A stretch of DNA of 13,205 nt from Stramentimicrobium sp964433555 (GTDB taxonomy: Bacteria; Atribacterota; Phoenicimicrobiia; Phoenicimicrobiales; Stramentimicrobiaceae). The notes under the pieces were generated by a model. The model saw nothing but the letters and a program-made list of their open reading frames with translations, searched no databases and had not been told where the DNA came from. A program made the position numbers and the translations under genes. Positions 7,207-13,205 of this stretch are shown in pieces. Every line of letters begins with the position of its first letter. Position 1 is the first letter of the stretch. The stretch is taken from positions 1 to 13,205 of the forward strand of contig CAYSRG010000039.1 of NCBI GenBank assembly GCA_964433555.1, in the 5' to 3' direction.

Positions 7207-7541
7207 GTATTAAAGCAGTTTAAAGATACTGTTTACAACATTTCGGTATCTTTTAACGGGAAACCCATAGGGTCTGAGGTGTTTCTAATCAGCTGATTGA
7301 GAATTTCATAGAATAGGAAAATTGGAAGAGAAGAAAAGGTAAATAATAAAGGAGGAAGGAGGGGAGGATCAAGTCTTGAATTATAAGTTTTATCTGATAT
7401 TTCAAGACCTAACCCCACAGACACCTCTAGTTGCAGAATAGAGTTATAATGAAGAAAAAGAATTTACAATCTATAGAAATGTAATTTTCTCTGAAGTTTT
7501 TCATACAGAAGTATTTTTTTATAATAATCAGGAGGTAAAAA
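7207..7541. other. Gene-free spacer with hairpins and a purine-rich tract
   Basis: No coding frame is convincing. It holds a possible terminator at 7222, an inverted repeat GTCTTGAA (7373-7380) / TTCAAGAC (7401-7408) with a 20-base loop, a purine-rich tract around 7341-7368 (GGAGGAAGGAGGGGAGGA), and the strong AGGAGG ribosome site of the 48-aa gene at its end. I see no convincing promoter pair. Confidence 0.55.
7222..7254 (+). terminator. Possible terminator after the large lipoprotein gene
   Basis: AAAGATAC (7222-7229) pairs perfectly with GTATCTTT (7246-7253) around a 16-base loop, and the 3' arm ends in a short T-run. The loop is long and the stem AT-rich, so efficiency is doubtful. Confidence 0.35.
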
Positions 7542-7688
7542 ATGGAAGGTATGTGGTTAGCGTTTTATTGGACTGGACCGATCGGGGTCGGTATCTTTCT
7601 TTTATGTCTGGGTGGGATGATCTATCTATTGACCAAAGCGGATCTAGAGAGAAAGCGTTTTCAAAGAGAAGAAAAGGGTAAGAAATAG
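7542..7688 (+). CDS. 48-aa single-pass membrane peptide
   Basis: An ATG behind an ideal AGGAGGT site opens a 48-codon frame: an N-terminal MEGMWLAFYWTGP, one hydrophobic segment (about residues 12-30, GPIGVGIFLLCLGGMIYLL), then a highly charged tail (KADLERKRFQREEKGKK) that would face the cytoplasm. The strong ribosome site, the clean membrane-plus-basic-tail design and the position 81 bases before another membrane protein support a real small gene. I do not recognise a family. It could act with the Yip1-like protein that follows. Confidence 0.65.
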   Translation: MEGMWLAFYWTGPIGVGIFLLCLGGMIYLLTKADLERKRFQREEKGKK

Positions 7689-7769
7689 GTATTGCATCTC
7701 ATCAGGTAAACAAAAATGATTTGTAATCTCTTCAATACAAAGTAGCTTTCAAAAGGTCTATGACAAGTA

Positions 7770-8354
7770 ATGTATTCAAGGTCAATAGTCATGGTCAACA
7801 GGTTCATTAAAGAATTTTTTCAGTCTTTTTATGCTCCCAGGTCCCTCTATTCGGAGCTCTCCAAAAGTCAGGAGAATAGCAGCTGGCTTTGTGTATTGAT
7901 TTACAGTATTATTTATATACTGGGGTCCCTCTGGCTATACTTTCATGGCTTTACTCCCTTTGTGGAGCCCTGGATTAGGGTATCAAAAGATATCTACTAC
8001 CTGGTCCAGGCTTTCTATATCCTACCCTTGGTTATTCTGATGTGGATTTTGGGGACTGGTGTCCTTCATCTCCTGTGCCGGCAATGGGGAGGAAAGGGTA
8101 GCTTTGAGGTTTTATTCTCGATGACTGGTTATTCTCTTTGGGCTCCCTGGTATCTACTCATCATTGCAGACTGTATTCATTCCACTCCAGATTGGTTGTA
8201 TAATTTAGTTCTTCTAACAAGTATCATCTTAATCTTAATTGGAACTTCAGTGGCAGTCTTAGTTGAAGAGAAAGTTAACCTAATAGTGGCGTTTTTCTCA
8301 TCTATCATTTCTCTTTCTTCAATCGGATTGATACTGTTTACTTATATTCGTTAA
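7770..8354 (+). CDS. Yip1-like integral membrane protein
   Basis: A 194-aa polytopic membrane protein with five likely TM helices (about residues 39-58, 77-102, 117-135, 143-165, 169-192) after a 35-residue N-terminal stretch reading FIKEFFQSFYAPRSLYSEL. That lead-in, meaning 'F..P...Y..L' before the first helix, and the helix spacing fit the bacterial Yip1/YIP1-domain family. These proteins have no firm biochemical role in bacteria. The ATG at 7770 has only a poor site (AAAGG, 14 bases away); the ATG at 7791 (giving MVNRFIKEFF) has AAGG at a good distance and may be the true start. It follows the 48-aa membrane peptide and may be co-transcribed with it. Confidence 0.65.
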   Translation: MYSRSIVMVNRFIKEFFQSFYAPRSLYSELSKSQENSSWLCVLIYSIIYILGSLWLYFHGFTPFVEPWIRVSKDIYYLVQAFYILPLVILMWILGTGVLHLLCRQWGGKGSFEVLFSMTGYSLWAPWYLLIIADCIHSTPDWLYNLVLLTSIILILIGTSVAVLVEEKVNLIVAFFSSIISLSSIGLILFTYIR

Positions 8355-8632
8355 CTTTAAAATATCTATTTTTTAAAAATCACACTATTCCAGAATTATT
8401 AGATTTTGAGAGTTTTTCTTTGTAAAGTTCTAAACATATCCAATAGGGGGAGGGTCTTTTCTTTTATTTTCTTTTCAGATAAGATAATAAAAAGTATTTT
8501 AAAGATAGATTTATTCGTTTATAAAGAATAACCTTTCATGAAGGAATACAAACCAAAGGTAGATTCTAAAATCTTGACAGAAGAAAGGAGTCGTTATTGG
8601 AGATTCGGGAACTTAAAAAGAACAAGAAATAA

Positions 8633-8688
8633 TACAGGGGACGGTTCTTCGTTTGAGGAATTTTCCCCATGATACAGGGGACGGTTCT
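8633..8688 (+). repeat. Two GGGGACGGTTCT-type repeats, 40 bp apart
   Basis: TACAGGGGACGGTTCT occurs at 8633-8648 and again at 8673-8688 in the same orientation. The second runs on into CTGTTTCACAG. A shorter core match lies at 861-873. The sequence looks like REP-type repeats mobilised by Y1 transposases; this reading relies on motif memory. Confidence 0.8.
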
Positions 8689-8725
8689 CTGTTTCACAGT
8701 TTTAAAATTAGATGTAAGAGAAAAG

Positions 8726-8748
8726 AGGTCTGGTCTTCACATTTGACA
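8726..8748 (+). repeat. GGTCTGGTCTTCACA-type repeat, uninterrupted copy
   Basis: The stretch reads AGGTCTGGTCTTCACA followed by TTTGACA. Its left half recurs at 13137-13153 (GGGGTCTGGTCTTCACA) and its right half at 54-64 (TTCACATTTGA), each directly beside an arm of the 54-bp inverted repeat. It therefore looks like the unoccupied form of the site that is split at the window ends. Close relatives of this motif are common as ends of REP/Y1-transposase elements in anaerobes. Confidence 0.75.
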
Positions 8749-8783
8749 TATAGGCAAGAAAATTAAAAAAGGAGAAGCCTATT

Positions 8784-9350
8784 TTGAATGAAAAAGAATG
8801 GATGAAAGAAGTAAGAAAGAGGCTGAAAAAAGAAATATTTTTTAAGGATACGAACCTCTCTTTTTATGATGGTAGAAAAATTCCTTATTCCTTTGAAATA
8901 ATCAGTTACAAAGAAAACGAACCAGAAGAAACTAATCTAATCAAATATGAAACTGATTTAATCATTTGCCAGAATTTGACAGAGAATAAATGGAAACCAC
9001 GGATTATTATTGAAGGCAAATTAAATTCAGACACTACTCATGACGCTATGACCTACAGTCAAAAAGCTGCAACTCATAAACATGTTCACCCATTTCTAAG
9101 ATATGGGATATTAATAGTGAATCGCAAACATTATCCTTTGCCAGGTAGATTGTTTCGCAATGGTGTTCAATTTGACTTTATGCTCTCCTGGGTAGGATAT
9201 GAACCGACTAATGAGGAATGGAAAGATTTTATAAAGGTAATAAAAGATGAGATTCAATATTCCCAACAATTAGAAGAGATGATATTTCATTCCAGATCAA
9301 GAAACAGAAAACATTATACAGTTTTACAAAGAAAGTTGTATTTAAAATAA
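8784..9350 (+). CDS. PD-(D/E)XK endonuclease-like protein, TTG start
   Basis: A 188-aa soluble protein. The start is TTG at 8784, chosen because GGAG (8771-8774) lies nine bases upstream; the next in-frame ATG (M7) has no such site. The nuclease signature is YETDLIICQ (Asp at D58) followed by strand PRIIIEGKL (E77-G-K79), as in the N-terminal nuclease domains of type I restriction R subunits and related stand-alone proteins. AMTYSQKAATHKHVHPFLRYGILIV (88-112, given here in part by its pattern Y-S-Q-K) forms the helix and strand after the active site. The rest (FDFMLSWVGYEPTNEEW, 130-146) is helical. Its stop is 51 bases before the DUF262 gene, which suggests one transcript and a shared function. 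It may be the nuclease or specificity partner of that protein. Confidence 0.7.
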   Translation: MNEKEWMKEVRKRLKKEIFFKDTNLSFYDGRKIPYSFEIISYKENEPEETNLIKYETDLIICQNLTENKWKPRIIIEGKLNSDTTHDAMTYSQKAATHKHVHPFLRYGILIVNRKHYPLPGRLFRNGVQFDFMLSWVGYEPTNEEWKDFIKVIKDEIQYSQQLEEMIFHSRSRNRKHYTVLQRKLYLK

Positions 9351-9401
9351 AGATTATTTACAAAAAATAGTGTATTAGATTTTATGATATGGGAGGTCTG
9401 A

Positions 9402-11330
9402 ATGGAAGGATTAAGCACATATGATAGTACTAAAGAATCCTTAGCAGGTATCTTAAAAGAGATAGATCAAGGGAAAATACAATTACCTGAGTTTCAACGT
9501 GATTGGATTTGGGATGATGATCATGTTTCAAGTTTACTTGCAAGCGTAACATTATCATATCCAATTGGCGCAGTAATGTTATTACAAGCCGGGAACGAAG
9601 AGTTTATATTTAAAACACGATTAATACATGGAGTTGATAAGAACATTTTTTGCAAGCCTGATCTTCTAGTGCTTGATGGGCAACAAAGATTAACTGCTCT
9701 TTTTCAAGCTTTGTATTCACCCTGTCCAGTTGAAACAAGAGATTTATATGGGAAGGAAATCAGACGTCATTATCATGTAGTGATTGATGAAGTTATCTCT
9801 GATTTCGGGGATAGAGAAGAAGTTATTTTAAGCCTCTCAGAAGACCGTATGCGCAAAAATTTTAGAGGAGAGGTTATTGAAGATTATTCGACCTTTGATC
9901 AACAGTGTCAAGCAGGAATATTGCCTTTAGATATTGTGTTTAATTCCGATAAATTGATGGAGTGGATGATGCAATATCTAAATATAATCCCTGAAGAAAT
10001 GCAATCACGATTAAAAAAATGGAAAATACTTACTGAAAGAATTATTACGCCCATCAGTCAGTATCAAGTTCCAATTATTGTATTAAAAAAAGGTATTACA
10101 AGAGAGGCAATTTGCCAGGTTTTTGAGAAAGTTAATACTGGTGGAGTTCCCTTAACAATATTTGAATTACTTACTGCAACCTTTGCCGCTGAAGGATACA
10201 ACCTTCGAGATGATTGGACTAGAAGAAAAAATGATTTATTAAAATATCCTATTTTTAAAGGATTACAAAGCGAAGATTTTCTTCAGATTATCTCCTTACT
10301 TTCGACTAGGAATAAAAAAATAAAAGCATTGGAAACAGGAATACGTGAAGATCAATCTCCCGGTATTAGTTGCAAGAGAAGGGAAATTCTTAGGATGAAG
10401 CTTGATGATTATAAAACCTGGGCTGATATTTCAAAACAAGCATTAGTAGATTCAGCCAAACTTCTTCATCAACTTAATTTTTTTACTAACAGGGATCTCC
10501 CCTATGGTAAACAGATAGTTCCTCTTGCTGCTATTATTGCAACATTAGGGGATAGTTCCAAACTCGACAATGTGAAAAGTAAATTATCTCGTTGGTTTTG
10601 GTGTGGAGTATTTGGAGAATTGTATGGGTCTGCTATAGAAAGTCGTTTTGCCAAAGACTTACCAGAGGTATTGGAATGGATAAGATCTGGAAGTATAATA
10701 CCTTCAACAATAAGTGATGCAAATTTTGCTGCCTCCAGGCTTTATTCATTAAGGACACGCAATAGTGCTGCCTATAAAGGAATTTATGCATTATTAATGA
10801 AGTCCGGATGTATTGATTTTAGGTCTGGTGATCCAATAAATGTAGCAACTTATTTCGATGAGAGAATTGACATCCACCATATCTTTCCTCAGAAGTGGTG
10901 CCAGGACCATTTTTTACCAAGAGAGGAATATGATTGTATTCTTAATAAAACTGCCCTTTCTGCAAGAACGAATCGTATTGTTGGGGGCAAGGCTCCCAGT
11001 GAATATATAGAAATTATTCAAAGAGCTGCAGATATAAATGAAGAAAGAATGAACGAAATATTAAATTCTCATCTTATTACCCCTACTCTTATTCGAAAGA
11101 ATGATTTCAATAATTTTATTAAATTAAGACAAGAAACAATTATAAGTCTGATTGAATCAGTTATAGGTAAACCAGTTGTGAGGGATATTAGAGATGTATC
11201 ACCTGATATAGGAGAAAATATAGAAGAGAATCTTCTATTTCAAGAAGAATTAGAAGAGGAAGAAAATGACGAAATAAACAATAATAACTTACAAGATAAT
11301 ATTAAGGAAAATTTTAAGAATAATTTCTAA
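9402..11330 (+). CDS. DUF262 + HNH (GmrSD-type) restriction protein
   Basis: A 642-aa cytoplasmic protein with the full two-part plan of the GmrS/GmrD fusion family. The N-terminal DUF262 domain shows QLPEFQRDWIW (27-37), LVLDGQQRLTAL (89-100, the nucleotide-handling DGQQR motif at 92-96) and FEKVNTGGVPL (241-251). The C-terminal HNH-like domain (DUF1524 type) shows IDIHHIFPQKW (489-499, His pair 492-493) and later NKTALSARTNRIVGG (515-529), the expected Asn residues. Both active regions look intact. Family members (GmrSD, BrxU, SspE) cut modified or otherwise marked DNA and hydrolyse nucleotide for this. The tail (605-642) is Glu/Asn-rich and low in complexity. GGGAGG lies six bases before the ATG. 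Nuclease-fold genes flank it on both sides and no methyltransferase is near, which favours modification-dependent restriction. Confidence 0.9.
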   Translation: MEGLSTYDSTKESLAGILKEIDQGKIQLPEFQRDWIWDDDHVSSLLASVTLSYPIGAVMLLQAGNEEFIFKTRLIHGVDKNIFCKPDLLVLDGQQRLTALFQALYSPCPVETRDLYGKEIRRHYHVVIDEVISDFGDREEVILSLSEDRMRKNFRGEVIEDYSTFDQQCQAGILPLDIVFNSDKLMEWMMQYLNIIPEEMQSRLKKWKILTERIITPISQYQVPIIVLKKGITREAICQVFEKVNTGGVPLTIFELLTATFAAEGYNLRDDWTRRKNDLLKYPIFKGLQSEDFLQIISLLSTRNKKIKALETGIREDQSPGISCKRREILRMKLDDYKTWADISKQALVDSAKLLHQLNFFTNRDLPYGKQIVPLAAIIATLGDSSKLDNVKSKLSRWFWCGVFGELYGSAIESRFAKDLPEVLEWIRSGSIIPSTISDANFAASRLYSLRTRNSAAYKGIYALLMKSGCIDFRSGDPINVATYFDERIDIHHIFPQKWCQDHFLPREEYDCILNKTALSARTNRIVGGKAPSEYIEIIQRAADINEERMNEILNSHLITPTLIRKNDFNNFIKLRQETIISLIESVIGKPVVRDIRDVSPDIGENIEENLLFQEELEEEENDEINNNNLQDNIKENFKNNF

Positions 11331-11390
11331 CTGAATTAGAAGTTTTATGTCCAAGAGCGATTATTTTGTTATAATTCATTTTCAAACTGA

Positions 11391-12431
11391 GTGGAGTCAA
11401 TTTCAAGAAATAGTTTTTTAAATACTTATTATAATGGGGATGATAAAGATAATAGCCAAAGAAGAGGATTTGGTTTTTGTATTTTAGATTTAACCGGTAA
11501 TTTTGAAGAATTCAAAGATCGTATGGATGAGTTTGTTTTTAATATAAAAGATTTATTAAGTCAGGGGGAAAATATGAATCCACATGAGTATATTATATCC
11601 AAGCAATTGCAGTGGGCTTATCGTAATAATATTGTGCTTATAGGGAGCAAAATCAATCGTGGTCGTAAAGCTTATACTCAAAATTTAGATGCCAATTTAT
11701 TTGAACCAATGTTACCAGATGTTCTAAATAATTTCAAAAAAGGTGATGGAGGAGAATTAACTGGTAGTCCTTGTAAGATGCAAGCAGTTCATTCCTCATC
11801 TGCGTTAGGTGTGAATATTTTTCAATACTGGAAAAAAATAAAGAAAATTTCTGAAATAGCTTCAGCATGTAGATTTTGTAGAAAAAACAATTCTGTTTCC
11901 CAAGATATACAATTCGAAGTTAGATATCCTATAGGGAAGAGATTTTTACGTAGTCCTAATATTGATGTAGTTATTGAAAATTCTCCTAGTTCAAGATTTA
12001 AGGTTTTTGCCATAGAATGTAAATTTTCAGAAGCGTATTTATCACGAAACCATTCCGGGATTTCTCCAAAATATATTGAATTAGATACAATATGGGGTGG
12101 TATGCCAAATTTATTAAAGTTGGCAAAAGAAATAAGTCCTGATGATAACAAATATTCCTATTTGTATCCCGCTCAACTAGTAAAACACATTTTAGGGTTG
12201 AAAGAAAAGTTTGGTAAGAATAAATTCCGACTTCTGTATCTCTGGTATGATACGGTAGGACCAGAAAGCAGGATTCATCATAAAGAGATAGACAAATTTA
12301 CTAAAATAACAAAAGCAGATAATCTCTATTTTCATGCCATAAGTTATCAGGATTTAATTGTCAATTTAGCCAATGATTACCGGAATTTACATAGAGACTA
12401 CATTAACTATATTACTGAACGATATCTATAG
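11391..12431 (+). CDS. PGN_0703-like PD-(D/E)XK restriction endonuclease family protein
   Basis: A 346-aa soluble protein. A TGA stands directly before the GTG at 11391, so this is the earliest possible start, yet it has no clear ribosome site; a start inside the gene (for example M45) would remove a weakly conserved-looking lead. Key blocks are MQAVHSSSALGVNIFQYW (130-147), the hallmark I associate with the PGN_0703-type putative restriction endonucleases, then FEVRYPIG (E176), NIDVVI (D192) and FAIECKFSEAYLS (E209-C-K211, E214), which make a PD-(D/E)XK centre. LYPAQLVKHILGL (258-270) and FRLLYLWYD (279-287) complete the core. CRFCRKN (160-166) adds a Cys pair. The gap to the DUF262 gene is 60 bases in the same direction, so a joint system is plausible. 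Substrate unknown. Confidence 0.7.
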   Translation: MESISRNSFLNTYYNGDDKDNSQRRGFGFCILDLTGNFEEFKDRMDEFVFNIKDLLSQGENMNPHEYIISKQLQWAYRNNIVLIGSKINRGRKAYTQNLDANLFEPMLPDVLNNFKKGDGGELTGSPCKMQAVHSSSALGVNIFQYWKKIKKISEIASACRFCRKNNSVSQDIQFEVRYPIGKRFLRSPNIDVVIENSPSSRFKVFAIECKFSEAYLSRNHSGISPKYIELDTIWGGMPNLLKLAKEISPDDNKYSYLYPAQLVKHILGLKEKFGKNKFRLLYLWYDTVGPESRIHHKEIDKFTKITKADNLYFHAISYQDLIVNLANDYRNLHRDYINYITERYL

Positions 12432-12435
12432 GTAT

Positions 12436-12457
12436 GGAAGGTAGAAGGTAGAAGAAG
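12436..12457 (+). repeat. Short purine repeat between two nuclease genes
   Basis: GGTAGAA occurs twice in tandem (12440-12453) inside a purine-rich run, in the 98-base gap between the 346-aa and 164-aa genes. It has no evident function; it may be slippage or noise. Confidence 0.4.
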
Positions 12458-12529
12458 GGCTCAAGCTTCACAATTTCACAAAAAGAAAAAATACTGGTTT
12501 ATTATAAAAATAACTAAGAAGGAAGTAAG

Positions 12530-13024
12530 ATGATAAAAACTGATATTGGTGAGTATATTGTAGGAGCATATTTAAAAGTTGTTAAGAAATGTGATTTTAT
12601 TGATTATAATGCCAGACCCCCGGTTGGTGGACTTGAAGGGCTAAATGAACTGGATGTAGTAGGATTGGATTTTAAGAATAAAAGTGTTTATCTCTGTGAG
12701 GTTACTACGCATATAAGAGGAATTTTATATAAAGACAATAAAAATACTATCGTAAAAATAAAGAAAAAATTTGAAAAACAGAAAGAATATGCAGAGAAGT
12801 ATCTTTCAGATTTCCCAAAAAGATACTATATGTTTTGGTCACCGGTAGTCCCAAAAGGTTATATTACAGAAGAACTGGAGAAGATTGATGGACTGGAAGT
12901 TGTTATTAATGAGAGATATGCCAAATGTATAGATGAATTAAGGGAAAAAGCAAAAAAATCTACCAATGATGTTGGAAATCCGTTTTTTAGAATATTGCAG
13001 ATCTTAGAGCATTTAAGGAGATAA
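12530..13024 (+). CDS. PD-(D/E)XK-like protein with variant EVTT active site
   Basis: A 164-aa soluble protein behind AAGGAAG and an ATG. It carries the layout of a small PD-(D/E)XK nuclease: E8 in the first helix (IGEYIVGAYLK), the loop RPPVGGLEGLNELDVVGLD with D42, then strand VYLCEVTTHIRG (E57). Here the usual Lys two residues after Glu is Thr (T59), and H61 or K67 could take its place. A long basic helix follows (IKKKFEKQKEYAEKYL, 77-92), then FPKRYYMFWSPVVPKG (95-110). The spelling is crisp and looks conserved, so I take it as an intact family of unknown function and not a decayed enzyme. It is the last complete gene of the nuclease cluster, 98 bases after the previous gene, so it may belong to the same system or be an independent passenger. 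Confidence 0.65.
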   Translation: MIKTDIGEYIVGAYLKVVKKCDFIDYNARPPVGGLEGLNELDVVGLDFKNKSVYLCEVTTHIRGILYKDNKNTIVKIKKKFEKQKEYAEKYLSDFPKRYYMFWSPVVPKGYITEELEKIDGLEVVINERYAKCIDELREKAKKSTNDVGNPFFRILQILEHLRR

Positions 13025-13054
13025 TAGAGATTTTAAAAACACAAGGGGTTACTT

Positions 13055-13159
13055 ATGTATTTAGCTGAAATTCATGGAAAATTTTCTCCTAGGGAAGAAA
13101 AAAAGGAAGATATTCTAACTTCCAAAAATAAATCGAGGGGTCTGGTCTTCACAGGCTGA
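13055..13159 (+). pseudogene. 5' fragment of a nuclease-type gene cut off by a repeat
   Basis: An ATG behind AAGGGG (spacing about eight) opens a 34-codon frame: MYLAEIHGKFSPREEKKEDI, then LTSK and a tail that is read from the repeat, ending at the TGA in 13157-13159. The first 23 residues match my memory of the N-terminus of a stand-alone bacterial family that goes on as 'LTSNVFSFFKY...' and carries a PD-(D/E)XK centre. Here the family sequence stops near 13123 and the GGGGTCTGGTCTTCACA repeat begins at 13137. The remaining part is not found in the window. The good ribosome site shows that this was a functional gene before the break. The family assignment is moderate. Confidence 0.55.
13137..13153 (+). 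repeat. Left half of the GGTCTGGTCTTCACA repeat, interrupted
   Basis: GGGGTCTGGTCTTCACA matches the uninterrupted repeat at 8726-8748 up to CACA and then changes abruptly into the 54-bp inverted-repeat arm (which shares the last ACA). The missing right half, TTCACATTTGA, is found at the opposite window end. Confidence 0.75.
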
Positions 13160-13204
13160 CCGAGAACTTTTATCAATAAATGCATATGTAGATGAGCTTC
13201 GGCA
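13151..13204. repeat. Right arm of the 54-bp perfect inverted repeat
   Basis: The exact reverse complement of 1-54, starting ACAGGCTGACCGAGAAC. If real in the genome, the two arms point out of the window and would be the ends of one element lying between the window ends, or of two copies flanking the window. The arm adds the stop codon to the truncated frame that begins at 13055. Confidence 0.9.
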
Positions 13205-13205
13205 A

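Larger units (their letters stand above)
8355..8783. other. 429-base repeat-bearing spacer before the restriction cluster
   Basis: This stretch separates the envelope block from the nuclease cluster. It contains two tandem GGGGACGGTTCT repeats (8633-8688) and one whole GGTCTGGTCTTCACA-type repeat (8726-8748). A 44-codon frame at 8538-8672 (MKEYKPKVDSKILTEERSRY and on) has no ribosome site and runs into the repeat, so it is at best a decayed gene end. The pattern suggests a site where mobile sequences have come and gone. Confidence 0.6.

Noticed and set aside
8574..8600. TTGACA as a -35 box for the restriction operon
   Set aside because: No -10 box is found at 16-18 bases downstream, and about 185 bases with repeats lie between it and the first gene.
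8538..8672. 44-codon frame starting MKEYKPKVDSKILTEERSRY
   Set aside because: No ribosome site precedes it and its last third is read through the GGGGACGGTTCT repeat, so it is not supported as a gene; at most a decayed fragment.
8633..8688. CRISPR array from the repeated 16-mer
   Set aside because: There are only two copies with a 24-base gap, no third unit and no cas gene; the motif also occurs alone at 861, as a dispersed repeat does.
11822..12151. Open frame of 109 codons on the minus strand
   Set aside because: It is antisense to the conserved core of the PD-(D/E)XK gene and shows no recognisable family or ribosome site.

Overview
The window is AT-rich (roughly one third G+C by eye). 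Every gene I can support lies on the + strand, mostly behind Shine-Dalgarno sites of the GGAGG type. Gene content (Cys-anchored lipoproteins with FN3-type domains, a Yip1-like membrane protein, many small nuclease-fold genes) and the repeat families GGGGACGGTTCT and GGTCTGGTCTTCACA suggest an uncultured anaerobic bacterium, for example a Firmicutes-like or Atribacterota lineage. This taxonomic guess is weak: there is no rRNA, tRNA or universal marker gene here.

Layout. (1) 1-823: one arm of a 54-bp perfect inverted repeat, then an intact MTA/SAH-nucleosidase-like gene. (2) 824-3170: a three-gene cassette coding for a helix-hairpin-helix-like protein, a two-TM protein of unknown family and a PD-(D/E)XK nuclease-like protein. 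It is closed on the right by a second copy of the last codons of the nucleosidase gene, with only silent differences over its best 57 bp. (3) 3171-8354: an envelope block with two lipoproteins (one of 823 aa with several Ig/FN3-like domains), a small DUF4177-like protein, a 48-aa membrane peptide and a Yip1-like five-TM protein. (4) 8355-8783: a gene-free stretch with mobile-element-type repeats. (5) 8784-13024: a restriction/defence-like cluster with a PD-(D/E)XK protein (TTG start), a 642-aa DUF262 + HNH (GmrSD-type) protein, a 346-aa PGN_0703-like PD-(D/E)XK protein and a 164-aa PD-(D/E)XK-like protein with a variant EVTT active site. No methyltransferase is present. (6) 13025-13205: the 5' end of another gene, cut off by a repeat, followed by the second arm of the 54-bp inverted repeat.

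How the genes may work together. The first two genes of region 5 are closely spaced and probably co-transcribed; the two further nuclease genes follow at gaps of 60 and 98 bp. A DUF262/HNH protein with nuclease partners and no methyltransferase suggests modification-dependent (type IV-like) restriction or another anti-phage function. Region 2 pairs a further nuclease-fold protein with a membrane protein and sits next to a nucleosidase. That resembles a small defence cassette, but its function is inferred from context only. Regions 2 and 5 and both window ends carry marks of gene exchange: the duplicated gene end, the repeats, the truncated gene and the terminal inverted repeats.
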